Source: CAZRWD01 sp964603785
GTDB taxonomy: Bacteria > Fermentibacterota > Fermentibacteria > Fermentibacterales > Fermentibacteraceae
Direction of reading: 5' to 3'
DNA: 64,000 bases
Assembly: GCA_964603785.1 (NCBI GenBank)
Contig: CAZRWD010000003.1
Span: forward strand, 1 to 64,000
The notes under the pieces were generated by a model that saw only the letters and a list, made by a program, of their open reading frames with translations, made no database searches and had not been told where the DNA came from. Position 1 is the stretch's first letter. Every line of letters starts with the position of its first letter. The position numbers were made by a program, and so were the translations under genes. This document shows, piece after piece, positions 43,394-50,684 of this stretch.

Positions 43394-44058
43394 CGAGGAT
43401 CTTCCTCGAGGTTCTGCGTCAGATGACCGCGAGGGCCATCGGAGACCCGGGCGCCTGGCTGGCCGGCCTGGGCTATCCGCTGCTGGCCGGTCTCCACGGG
43501 GCGGGGGCGGACTCCTTCGGCACGGCGGCCCTGGCCGCCCTTCCCTTCTCCCTTGCGGCGGCTCTGGGCATCGGATGGCACGGGAGCCTCAGGCGCAGGC
43601 ATCTGGCGGACCTCCTTCGCAGGACGCCGGCCGGAGAACCGGCTCTGCTGCTGGCGGAGACCGTCTCCTCCACCGCGGCCGGGGCACTGGCCGGATGGGC
43701 GTTCCTCTACGTCGCGACCCTCACGGGGACGGGCGCGGTCCCCTGGCAGGCCTGGCCGGTTCCGTTCCTCTGCGCGCTGTCCGCGACCATGCTGGCCCGC
43801 CTCTCGGCCCGCTGGGCCCCAGGTGCGGTCGCGCCGGCCCTGGCCATCCCCGGCGTTCTCGCCCTGGCATCGGGGCGTCATGCAATCGTGCTCATCGCGG
43901 CCTTCCCGGCCCACCTGGCGGGGATGCTGGCATGGAGGACCGGCGAAGGCGGGCTGCTCCACCCCGACGCCTGCCTTGCGGCCTCCCTGCTGACGGCAGC
44001 GCTGTCCGTGGTGCTGTGCCATGTCCTCCGCCGTCGCCGAGGGAGGGCGGCTTCGTGA
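43390..44058 (+). CDS. Integral membrane protein, possible ABC permease partner
   Basis: A 222-residue hydrophobic protein with about six membrane segments and a conserved-looking cytosolic loop (HGSLRRRHLADLLRRTP) between segments 2 and 3. Its GTG overlaps the stop of the ABC-like gene with GGAGG five bases before. Size and layout suit an ABC-2-type permease or CcmB-like protein, such as would work with the upstream ATPase-like protein. No firm family. Overlaps the next gene by four bases. Confidence 0.65.
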   Translation: MTRIFLEVLRQMTARAIGDPGAWLAGLGYPLLAGLHGAGADSFGTAALAALPFSLAAALGIGWHGSLRRRHLADLLRRTPAGEPALLLAETVSSTAAGALAGWAFLYVATLTGTGAVPWQAWPVPFLCALSATMLARLSARWAPGAVAPALAIPGVLALASGRHAIVLIAAFPAHLAGMLAWRTGEGGLLHPDACLAASLLTAALSVVLCHVLRRRRGRAAS

Positions 44059-44516
44059 CAATGCCTCGCATCGCCGGTATGAGGCCTTCGGACTACGATG
44101 ATCTCGTCGCCCTCTGGTCGGGTTTCCCGGGGAACACCCTGACCGCGGCCGACGAGAGGACCGGGTTCGAAGCCTTCCTCCGGGCCAACGGCCCCTTCTG
44201 CCTCGTGGCCAGGAACGGGTCCCGCCTCTGCGGATCGGTCATGGCCGGACACGACACCCGCCGCGGCTACGTCTACCACCTGGCGGTGGATGCGGGCATG
44301 CAGGGTCACGGCGTGGGCACGATGCTCATGGCGGCTGTCGAGAGGGCCCTGCTGGAGGCCGGGATCGAGAAGGTTCACCTGTTCATCTATGTCGACAACC
44401 CTGCAAGGGCCTTCTACGAGAAGACCGGCTGGCACCTCAGGCGCGACATCGACGTCATGAGCAAGGTTCTGAGGGGTGACGGCATGACGGGCACCAGGGA
44501 GGCGGGCGGAGGCTAG
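44055..44516 (+). CDS. GNAT family N-acetyltransferase
   Basis: A 153-residue acetyltransferase with the acetyl-CoA motif GMQGHGVGTML and the C-terminal NPARAFYEKTGW signature. The substrate is unknown; the layout resembles RimI-like and small-molecule GNATs. The GTG overlaps the permease stop and has GGGAGGG seven bases before; an ATG two codons later is possible. Last gene of the unit that starts at 41457; overlaps the convergent HD-GYP gene by four bases. Confidence 0.87.
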   Translation: MTMPRIAGMRPSDYDDLVALWSGFPGNTLTAADERTGFEAFLRANGPFCLVARNGSRLCGSVMAGHDTRRGYVYHLAVDAGMQGHGVGTMLMAAVERALLEAGIEKVHLFIYVDNPARAFYEKTGWHLRRDIDVMSKVLRGDGMTGTREAGGG

Positions 44517-46012
44517 ACGGAGGCCTCCCTGAGAGCGCGCAGGACCTCCTCGTCGTACTTCCTGCCGGCAGCCGCCATGGCCTCCAGGGCTTCGGGGATG
44601 CTCATCACGGGGCATGGCGCCCTTCGCGAATCCGAGGTCAGCACGACCAGGGCGTTGGCTGCCGAGAGGAGGCGGCCTTCGGGAGAGAGGCTGTCCGAGC
44701 CCTCAGGGTAGCCCGAGCCGTCCGGCGCCTCGTGGTGCTCCTCCACCATCCTGGCGACCGAATCCACTCCGATGGACCTGCAGAAGGCCCCTCCTGCCTG
44801 CGGGTGCCGCGTCAGCAGGGTCCTCTCCTCCGACGACACGGCATCGACCCCGTTGAGCACCCTCCAGGGGATGCCCAGCTTGCCGATGTCGTGCAGCCTG
44901 GCCCCCACGTCGACCTTGGCGGCCGAGTACCTGCCGTCCGGGAGGGACGGCCATCCCATGTGCAGGGCTGCCCCTGTCGCGAGGGCGGCGACCCGCACCG
45001 AGTGGTCGCCTCCCAGGTACTCGTCCCTCCGGTCGGAGAACTCGACCGCCTTCGCCACGAGCCCGGCCCCGTCGCCGGAGAAGAACACCGATCTCGGCTC
45101 GGAGGAGGGCTCGAGCGACTGGGACAGCTCGAGGAACCGTGCTATCTCGCGATTGCTGCGCACATGCCAGAGCGGGGCCTCCGAGAGGGTGGAGATGCCC
45201 AGGAGGCAGTTCCGGATGAGCCCCTCCCTGTCGCCGAGGATGACGGCTGCGCGGGCCAGGGCGAAGCAGTACTGCCTGTTCGTGCGACATTCCCTGATGC
45301 CGTCGGCGACCGCGAGCAGATCCCTGGCCTCGTCGGCCGCGCCCTGCTCGATCCTTATCATCGCGAGCGCCAGCGGGTTCGGGTTGGCGGCGGAGGTGAG
45401 GAGCTCCTCGGCCCGCTCGAGGAAGTAGGTCTTCCTCCTCTCGTCGTCCGAGGTGCCTGCGATGTCCGTGTAGGTGCAGGCGAGCTTGACCGGAGCCGCG
45501 GCCAGGTCGATCCCCTCGCCCCTGGCGGCCTTCTCGCAGGCCCTTGAGAACCTCGCCGCCGCCTCTCCCGGCTCCCCCCGCGCGAGGTGTATCTCGCCGT
45601 AGAGGAGGTCGATCTGCGAGGTGTCCTCCGAGGGATCGAGGCTCTGCGCCTGCTCGAGGAGGCCTGCGGCCAGCTCGGGATTGTTCTCCTCGAGGGCGAT
45701 TCTTGCAGCCCTCTCCAGGAGGCCGGCCTGCTCGGGCCCCTCGAGACCCAGGTGGCGCGAGGCCCAGGCGGATCTGGAGAGAATGCTGATGGCCGAGGAG
45801 GTCATGCCTATCGAGAGGAGCGAGTCGACCGCGGTGACGAGCGGGATCCGGCCCGGCGGCGAGTCGAACTGGCCCTTCACATAGGCCTCGACCAGGGAGG
45901 AGACCCTTCCCGCCAGATCGACGAATTCGCCGGAGGAGAGCAGCATGGCGTCTTCGGGAATGGCTCCCGAAATACCGTCCAGCGCGAGGTCGACACCGCT
46001 CTGCGGGGTCAT
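44513..46012 (-). CDS. TPR-HD-GYP protein (cyclic-di-GMP phosphodiesterase-like)
   Basis: A 499-residue cytosolic protein. Residues about 60-300 are TPR-like helical repeats (NPELAAGLLEQAQSL, EPGEAAARFSRACEKAA). The C-terminal HD-GYP domain has HDIGKLGIP and the signature HHEAPDGSGYPEG, which are the metal and c-di-GMP residues of active enzymes. The first HD-region segment GGDHSVRVAALAT is also present. It should hydrolyse c-di-GMP under control of a partner bound by the TPRs. A promoter lies just upstream. Confidence 0.88.
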   Translation of the reverse strand: MTPQSGVDLALDGISGAIPEDAMLLSSGEFVDLAGRVSSLVEAYVKGQFDSPPGRIPLVTAVDSLLSIGMTSSAISILSRSAWASRHLGLEGPEQAGLLERAARIALEENNPELAAGLLEQAQSLDPSEDTSQIDLLYGEIHLARGEPGEAAARFSRACEKAARGEGIDLAAAPVKLACTYTDIAGTSDDERRKTYFLERAEELLTSAANPNPLALAMIRIEQGAADEARDLLAVADGIRECRTNRQYCFALARAAVILGDREGLIRNCLLGISTLSEAPLWHVRSNREIARFLELSQSLEPSSEPRSVFFSGDGAGLVAKAVEFSDRRDEYLGGDHSVRVAALATGAALHMGWPSLPDGRYSAAKVDVGARLHDIGKLGIPWRVLNGVDAVSSEERTLLTRHPQAGGAFCRSIGVDSVARMVEEHHEAPDGSGYPEGSDSLSPEGRLLSAANALVVLTSDSRRAPCPVMSIPEALEAMAAAGRKYDEEVLRALREASV

Positions 46013-46038
46013 CTGGCCTCCATGCAGCCGTATCGATC

Positions 46039-46068
46039 ATACTATGGTCCCTTGGAGCTTGCGGTCAA
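46039..46068 (-). promoter_or_regulatory. Sigma70-type promoter of the HD-GYP gene
   Basis: On the minus strand, TTGACC (46068-46063), 18-base spacer, TAGTAT (46044-46039), about 27 bases above the ATG. Confidence 0.55.
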
Positions 46069-46098
46069 GTATGCTCCGAACCACCCGGGGAGGTGAGA

Positions 46099-47298
46099 GT
46101 GGAGAGACGGAAGGACGACGGCTGCCCCTGCGAGGCGAGCTGTGCATATCACGCCGACTGCGGGGCATGCAAGGCCGCTCACGGCAGCGCGGGCACGAAG
46201 ACGGCCTGCGAGAAGCTGGGCGTACCGAGCCTCGCGGAGAGGGACATCAGGGCGAAGATCCTCGAGTACAGGTTGCTCGATTTCACGCCCTGCGCCGGTT
46301 GAGCCGGCAAGCTCCCTCCGGACAGGCTGTCCGGTCTGCTGTCCCGCATGCCTCGCTTCGAGTCCCCCGACCTGATCGTCGGCATGGACACGATGGACGA
46401 CGCGGGCGTTTTCAGGCTCGATGACGACACCGCCCTGGTGCAGACCGTCGACCTCTTCTATCCGCCGGTCAACGATCCGCGCGCCGCGGGGAGGATAATG
46501 GCGGCGAACTGCCTCTCCGACATCTGGGCCATGTCGGGCCGCCCGATCACGGCCATGAACATCCTGGGCTATCCCGCATCGAAGATCGACCAGGATGTCA
46601 TAGCCGAGCTGCTGGCGGGCGCAGGGGAGAAGATGGTGGAGGCGGGAGTCGTTCTCGTCGGCGGGCACTCGACCGACGAGAAGGAGGTGATGTTCGGCAT
46701 GAGCGTCACCGGCCTGATCCATCCCGGCAGGGCCATGCGCAACTCGGACGCAAGGGAGGGGGACCTCCTGGTCCTCACCAAGCCACTGGGCTCCGGCATC
46801 CTCTGCACGGCCCTCAAGGACGGCAGGGTCGACGACTCCGCCCTCGGGGAGGCGGTGGGCTGGATGGAGAGGCTCAACCGGTATGCCGCCGAAACACTTG
46901 CCGGTCTCGACGTCAGCGCCATGACCGATGTCACCGGCTTCGGTCTTGCGGGGCACGCCGTCGCCATGGCCCGCTCCTCGGGCAGGCGCATCGTCATCGA
47001 GGCCTCGCGGGTCCCCGTCATGGCCGGCGCCCTGGAGCTGGCGCAGCACTACCTCCCGGGAGGCACGGGCCGCAACTGGACCTACGACTCCACCAACGTC
47101 GACATCGCCGCCGGGATCGACGAGAGGCTCGTCGCCGTCCTGCTCGACTCGCAGACCTCGGGCGGCCTCCTGGCCGCCGTCGGGGAGGATCAGGCGGAGA
47201 CGGCGGTCCGGATGCTTCGCGAGATCGGGGATTCGCTGACCGGGATAGTCGGAAGGGTGACCGCCGGGGGCGGGAGGCCTGTTTCCCTGGTTCCGTGA
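46099..47298 (+). CDS. selD: Selenide, water dikinase SelD: selenoprotein with cysteine-rich N-terminal extension
   Basis: Makes selenophosphate from selenide and ATP, the selenium donor for selenocysteine. Read as one frame of 399 residues through an in-frame UGA at codon 68. The sequence there is CAGUAGK: UGA falls exactly where SelD has its catalytic Cys or Sec, three residues before the essential Lys (Lys71; compare Cys17 and Lys20 of E. coli). The ATP-binding AIRS domain follows (VGMDTMDDAGVF, AGGHS-like VGGHSTDE, DVTGFGLAGHA). A bacterial SECIS hairpin follows the UGA. Residues 1-60 are an extra segment with cysteines at 9, 11, 15, 21, 24 and 37, absent from ordinary SelD. Start is GTG at 46099 with GGGGAGG five bases before. 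A stop at the UGA would leave a SelD lacking its active-site loop. Confidence 0.88.
46300..46334 (+). promoter_or_regulatory. Selenocysteine UGA codon and bacterial SECIS hairpin in selD
   Basis: UGA at 46300-46302. The hairpin CCGGACA-GGC-TGTCCGG (46318-46334) has a perfect 7-bp stem and a 3-base loop that begins with G, 22 bases after the UGA. This fits the bacterial SECIS model: loop 16-37 bases from UGA with G in the first two loop positions. Confidence 0.85.
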
Positions 47299-47321
47299 GT
47301 GTGCCGTTCCGGGTGGATCCC

Positions 47322-47397
<76 letters not shown>

Positions 47398-47411
47398 ACC
47401 GAGGCCTGCCA

Positions 47412-47440
47412 ATCTAAGACCACGGGTCGCCGCGGGTCAA
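47412..47440 (-). promoter_or_regulatory. Promoter of tRNA-Phe
   Basis: On the minus strand TTGACC (47440-47435), 17-base spacer, TTAGAT (47417-47412), 14 bases above the mature 5' end. Confidence 0.65.
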
Positions 47441-47644
47441 GAGCGCGAGCCGGGCGCCACGGCGGGCGGTTACGGGACCGGGCCCTCCCCCGGATCCTGC
47501 GCGCAGGCGGAGCGGGAGGCCGAGGAAAGTCGGATTTCAGCCTGCTGGCGCAGAGCGGCCTGCGCCCCTCGCGCGGGTTGCGCCGGAACCGTTTTCTCGC
47601 AAATTGCAGGATGTTGTTGCGTAACGGTTTGCAGATCGCAAACT
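47441..47644. other. Non-coding region rich in inverted repeats
   Basis: About 200 bases with no convincing gene. The right half is much lower in G+C and carries nested inverted repeats: AACCGTT with AACGGTT (about 40 bases apart), GCAAATTGC, and the hairpin GTTTGC-AGATC-GCAAAC (47627-47643) beside the solo transposase repeat. It may hold the 3' end signals of the TIGR02757 gene or be a relic of the repeat family. Confidence 0.5.
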
Positions 47645-47663
47645 AAAGAACTTAAAACCGAAG
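47645..47663 (+). repeat. Solo copy of the transposase repeat core
   Basis: AAAGAACTTAAAACCGAAG matches 17 of 19 bases of the repeat core. It contains the TAA stop of the TIGR02757 gene on the minus strand, which ends Leu-Arg-Phe-stop exactly as the yhhQ-type gene does at the right transposase repeat. A 6-bp hairpin (GTTTGC/GCAAAC) lies immediately to its left. Confidence 0.55.
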
Positions 47664-48479
47664 GTCATGCTCGAGGGCGGCCCAGGTCAGGTCGGGGCGT
47701 ATGCCGAACCTCGTCAGGGCGAAGTCGTATCGCACCGGATCGTCCGGCCGCAGCGCCCTGAAGCCCTCGGTCACCTCGGCGACCGTCCGGCCGTCGGCCT
47801 GCCCGCGGCTGGTCATGCGCAGCATCAGCCCCGCACGGTGCATGTGCACGTCCAAAGGCACCGAGAGCTGCGAGGGGGCGAGCGCGTCCCATCCGCCGGG
47901 ATCGACATCGTCCCTGCGCACGAGCCATCTGAACATGAGGTGCAGCCTCTTGCAGGCGCTTCCCGCGGCCGGATCGGGGAGCATGGTGGACTTCTCCATG
48001 CCCGCCTCCCGGAGGATCGCACGGACGAGTCTCGACCCCGCCTCGACGGCGTCCGCCGCCCCGGCGAACGCCGCCTGGAGGGTCCCGCCGCCCGCCTTCT
48101 GGACGGCCGACGCCGCCAGCAGAACCCTCCCCATCTCGTCACCGGGCGTGAACCTGTGCCTGAACCCGCACCCGGGAAGGGAGCCCCGGCAGTCCGAGAG
48201 GAAGAGGGCCGGCTCCGGGCCCATGAGGGCCAGGAGCCGGCCGACGCTCGTCAGTATCTGGGCGACCCTGCCGTATGCCAGCGAGGAGGCCGCCAGGGCC
48301 GCGACCTCCCTGTCCGGAAGACCCTCGTAGGCGTAGAGGAACTGCAGCGGGTCGGGTTCTACGAACTCACGCCTGTTGAGCCGTCCGTAGAGCCTCTCTA
48401 GGACCTCCCCGCGGGACCTCCCGGGCTCCGCCGCGCCGCGGGTCCGGGCGACTCCCGACGACCCCCGCGGCGAGGCCAG
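47652..48479 (-). CDS. TIGR02757 family protein
   Basis: Family members are about 250-280 residues and of unknown function, related in fold to helix-hairpin-helix DNA-repair glycosylases. The first in-frame ATG (48224) would cut off the conserved N-terminal part: upstream codons encode EFVEPDPLQFLYAYEG and REVAALAASSLAYGRV, the family's opening. The only start-like codon before that is CTG at 48479, six bases after a GGAG that lies at the end of the rubredoxin gene, so I read 275 residues with a CTG start coupled to rubredoxin. Other family marks are HRFTPGDEM, KRLHLMFRWLVRRDDVD and PLDVHMHR. The final LRF and stop come from the transposase-type repeat. Confidence 0.82.
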   Translation of the reverse strand: MASPRGSSGVARTRGAAEPGRSRGEVLERLYGRLNRREFVEPDPLQFLYAYEGLPDREVAALAASSLAYGRVAQILTSVGRLLALMGPEPALFLSDCRGSLPGCGFRHRFTPGDEMGRVLLAASAVQKAGGGTLQAAFAGAADAVEAGSRLVRAILREAGMEKSTMLPDPAAGSACKRLHLMFRWLVRRDDVDPGGWDALAPSQLSVPLDVHMHRAGLMLRMTSRGQADGRTVAEVTEGFRALRPDDPVRYDFALTRFGIRPDLTWAALEHDLRF

Positions 48480-48482
48480 GGG

Positions 48483-48641
48483 CTACTCCTTCTCGAAGTC
48501 GGTCTTGGGCGCTCCGCAGACCGGGCAGACCCAGTCGTCCGGCAGGCTCTCGAATGCCGTGCCGGCGGGGATGCCGCCGTCGGGGTCGCCGAGTTCGGGG
48601 TCGTACACCCAGCCGCAGACTGCGCAGACATACCTGTCCAT
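48483..48641 (-). CDS. Rubredoxin
   Basis: A 52-residue one-iron redox protein. Two CxxCG knuckles (CAVCG and CPVCG) bind the iron, and the GWVYDPELGDPDGGIP and LPDDWVCP segments are textbook rubredoxin. It carries electrons in anaerobes, for instance to superoxide or peroxide reductases. The ATG has GGAG seven bases before and starts four bases after the preceding gene's stop. Its stop lies within the ribosome site of the TIGR02757 gene. Confidence 0.97.
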   Translation of the reverse strand: MDRYVCAVCGWVYDPELGDPDGGIPAGTAFESLPDDWVCPVCGAPKTDFEKE

Positions 48642-48644
48642 CTC

Positions 48645-48992
48645 TCACTCCTCCGTGTCTTCTTCCGGCCCGGTGTCGGGCGACACCCTGTCCATGGCCG
48701 AGTGGAAGGCTTCCATGACGGCTGACCTCTCTTCGGGACCCGGTGCCGAGAGGAAGACCATCCTGACCCATCCCTCGGGCACCCTGGCCGCCACCGGCCT
48801 CGCGAAGGGGTACTCCTCCACGAGGGGGCCGGCGTCGAGGGGGTGGCAGAGGATGTCGAGCGTCAGGGCATCACCGACGGCCTCGGCCTCGGCGATGACC
48901 TGTCCCAGGAATGTGAAGCGCAGGTCCTCCCCGCATTCGAGGTCCTCGAACCCGGACAGTCCGGCGAGCACGTCCCTCAGCGCCGCGTTCAT
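48645..48992 (-). CDS. Hypothetical protein upstream of rubredoxin
   Basis: A 115-residue soluble acidic protein of no recognised family. It looks like a small alpha/beta domain (RFTFLGQVIAEAEAVG, GWVRMVFLSAPGP) with an acidic tail (PEEDTEE). The codon composition matches its neighbours, it begins just below a strong hairpin, and it is four bases from rubredoxin, so it is probably co-transcribed with it. Confidence 0.65.
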   Translation of the reverse strand: MNAALRDVLAGLSGFEDLECGEDLRFTFLGQVIAEAEAVGDALTLDILCHPLDAGPLVEEYPFARPVAARVPEGWVRMVFLSAPGPEERSAVMEAFHSAMDRVSPDTGPEEDTEE

Positions 48993-49005
48993 CCCATGCC
49001 CCTGT

Positions 49006-49037
49006 CGGGCGCCCCGGACCGAGGCCCGGGGCGCCCG
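49006..49037 (-). terminator. Strong hairpin at the end of the membrane operon
   Basis: A perfect 12-bp stem (CGGGCGCCCCGG / CCGGGGCGCCCG) with an 8-base loop, directly past the stop of the last DUF6754-operon gene. No U-tract follows, so it may act as an mRNA-stabilising or Rho-type boundary. Confidence 0.5.
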
Positions 49038-49040
49038 GCG

Positions 49041-49673
49041 TCAGTGTATGATCCCCAGCCAGTCGCCCAGCAGGAACTGTATCCTGCCGATCAGGAGGCT
49101 GACCCTGCCCATCACCGTGAAGCCGAAGGTGGCTCCGAACCCGATCATGATGATCCAGATCCCGATCCTGGACCCGGTCCCGAAGAACAGGCCCTTGTGC
49201 GGCTTCGAGAAGAAGAAGTAGATGAGGGCCGCGAGGGTTCCCAGGATGATTATCGCGTTCCCCACGGCGGTCATCACCGGCATGCCCGGCTGGTACATCG
49301 GGAAGACGGTTGCCTCGAGCTGCCTGAGGATCATCGCCTTCATCGTGAGGGGGAATCCGACGCCCATGCTCGTGCCCAGCACGAAGGCCATCGGGTAGCG
49401 CGACAGCCAGGCCACCTTCGGGAAGAACCGGGTGATGTACAGGAGCCCGAGGAGGCCCGGGATGAGCAGGATCCAGCCGTTGCCGGCCAGGAGGGGCTCG
49501 ATGAGCCTGGGACCTATGACCCGGTCGTACGTGATGGCGATGGAGTAGCCCATCGACACGCCGACCACAAGGTGCTCGGCGAGGCGGTAGAGCGGGTTCT
49601 CGCGGTACAGGAAGGAGTAGACGGCCAGCGTGAAGATGGCCGATACGAGTATCCCGACGTCGGTGTAGCTCAC
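49041..49673 (-). CDS. Polytopic membrane protein of the DUF6754 operon (third subunit)
   Basis: A 210-residue protein with six membrane segments, the first at about 7-24 (GILVSAIFTLAVYSFLYR), others near 34-50, 66-84, 92-114, 134-153 and 172-192. The RENPLYRLAEHLVVGVSMGY stretch looks like a cytosolic or interfacial motif. No named family comes to mind. GTG start with GGGAGG upstream, three bases after the preceding stop. Last gene of the four-gene unit; likely a subunit of a membrane complex. Confidence 0.75.
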   Translation of the reverse strand: MSYTDVGILVSAIFTLAVYSFLYRENPLYRLAEHLVVGVSMGYSIAITYDRVIGPRLIEPLLAGNGWILLIPGLLGLLYITRFFPKVAWLSRYPMAFVLGTSMGVGFPLTMKAMILRQLEATVFPMYQPGMPVMTAVGNAIIILGTLAALIYFFFSKPHKGLFFGTGSRIGIWIIMIGFGATFGFTVMGRVSLLIGRIQFLLGDWLGIIH

Positions 49674-49676
49674 GGC

Positions 49677-50672
49677 CTACCTCCTCCCCTTCAGATGAGC
49701 GCCCTTCTTGTGGAAGCCTCCCGCGAAGAACGCGATGTTGCCGAGGACGACCAGGATGAGGATCAGGATGTGCGCTGCCGATTGCACGTCCATGCCCTGG
49801 AAGGCCTTGTCCGTGACCGGCATGTGCCCTCCCTGGAGCAGGAGGACCTCGTACTCGGCGGCGCCGCGGAGGCCGCCCATCTGCCCGACTATCTGGCCCG
49901 ACTGGATGTAGATGAAGTAGTCGGTCGCCATCACGGCGGTCACGCCGAAGGCTATGGGCAGTCCGACCCTCTCGCGGCCGTAGGTGATCCAGGACAGGCA
50001 GGCGCTCGAGCCGGCGAGGGTGACCGCCAGGTCGACGTCACGCAGGCTCTTGTGCTCCTGCAGCATGGGCATCTCGGGCACCGGGTTCCCGGCCATGTCG
50101 ACGGGGAACTGCGTGGATATCGAGGAGCACATGCCCAGGATGACGAGGTGGAAGAGCGGCTGGTAGCCGAGGAGGGCGTAGTCGCGGCCCTCGAAGACCC
50201 AGCCCTGCGCGCCCTCGGGGAGGGCGTTGCCCGCCGCCTCCCAGGCCGTCACGAGGTCGGCCTTGGCCGTGACGCCCGCGTCCCGCAGGTCCGCCCACTC
50301 GGCCCAGGAGACCCTCTGGAAGAAGCCCTCCGTCGTCGGGTCCGTCACGTAGTCGAAGCCCTGCTGGATCATGCCCTGTCCGAGGGGCGAGTAGGCGGTC
50401 ATGAAGACCGGCACCCCGCGAGAGAAGGCGTGGCGCATCACGGCGACGGACATCGGCATGTTCTCGGCCTGGGTGCCGGGATCGAAGTCGAAGCCGATGA
50501 AGACGGCGTCCTCCGGCCCCAGCTCCTCGATGTAGTCGTAGATCGTCTGAACCTCGGAGGTGGGGTAGACCGGCATCCCCACGCGGAAGAGGAACGGCAC
50601 GATGCACACGACGCCTATGAGCAGGAATATCCAGCGCCGGTCCAGGTTGAGCAGCCTTTCCCACTTGTTCAT
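49677..50672 (-). CDS. Membrane protein with large soluble domain (DUF6754 operon)
   Basis: A 331-residue protein: N-terminal membrane anchor (WIFLLIGVVCIVPFLFRVG, 14-32), an alpha/beta domain of about 200 residues (TIYDYIEELGPEDAVFIGFDFDPGT, SPLGQGMIQQGFDYV) probably outside the cytoplasm, and a C-terminal anchor (AHILILILVVLGNIAFFAGG). The domain has an appearance of a periplasmic binding or sugar-binding fold, but I cannot place it. Thirteen bases below the next upstream gene; same operon. Confidence 0.72.
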   Translation of the reverse strand: MNKWERLLNLDRRWIFLLIGVVCIVPFLFRVGMPVYPTSEVQTIYDYIEELGPEDAVFIGFDFDPGTQAENMPMSVAVMRHAFSRGVPVFMTAYSPLGQGMIQQGFDYVTDPTTEGFFQRVSWAEWADLRDAGVTAKADLVTAWEAAGNALPEGAQGWVFEGRDYALLGYQPLFHLVILGMCSSISTQFPVDMAGNPVPEMPMLQEHKSLRDVDLAVTLAGSSACLSWITYGRERVGLPIAFGVTAVMATDYFIYIQSGQIVGQMGGLRGAAEYEVLLLQGGHMPVTDKAFQGMDVQSAAHILILILVVLGNIAFFAGGFHKKGAHLKGRR

Positions 50673-50684
50673 CCCGCCGCCCCC

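Noticed and set aside
46093..46302. Separate 69-aa cysteine-rich gene ending at the UGA, with SelD starting at ATG 46348
   Set aside because: This would remove the active-site residue and Lys from SelD. The same frame, catalytic-position UGA and SECIS hairpin favour a selenoprotein.
47522..47531. GAGGAAAGTC, the conserved 5' motif of RNase P RNA
   Set aside because: Only about 120 bases follow before the next gene, and the other universal RNase P motif (ACAGAA-like 3' strand of P4) is missing.
47652..48224. TIGR02757 gene starting at ATG 48224
   Set aside because: Conserved family sequence continues upstream in the same frame to the rubredoxin stop.
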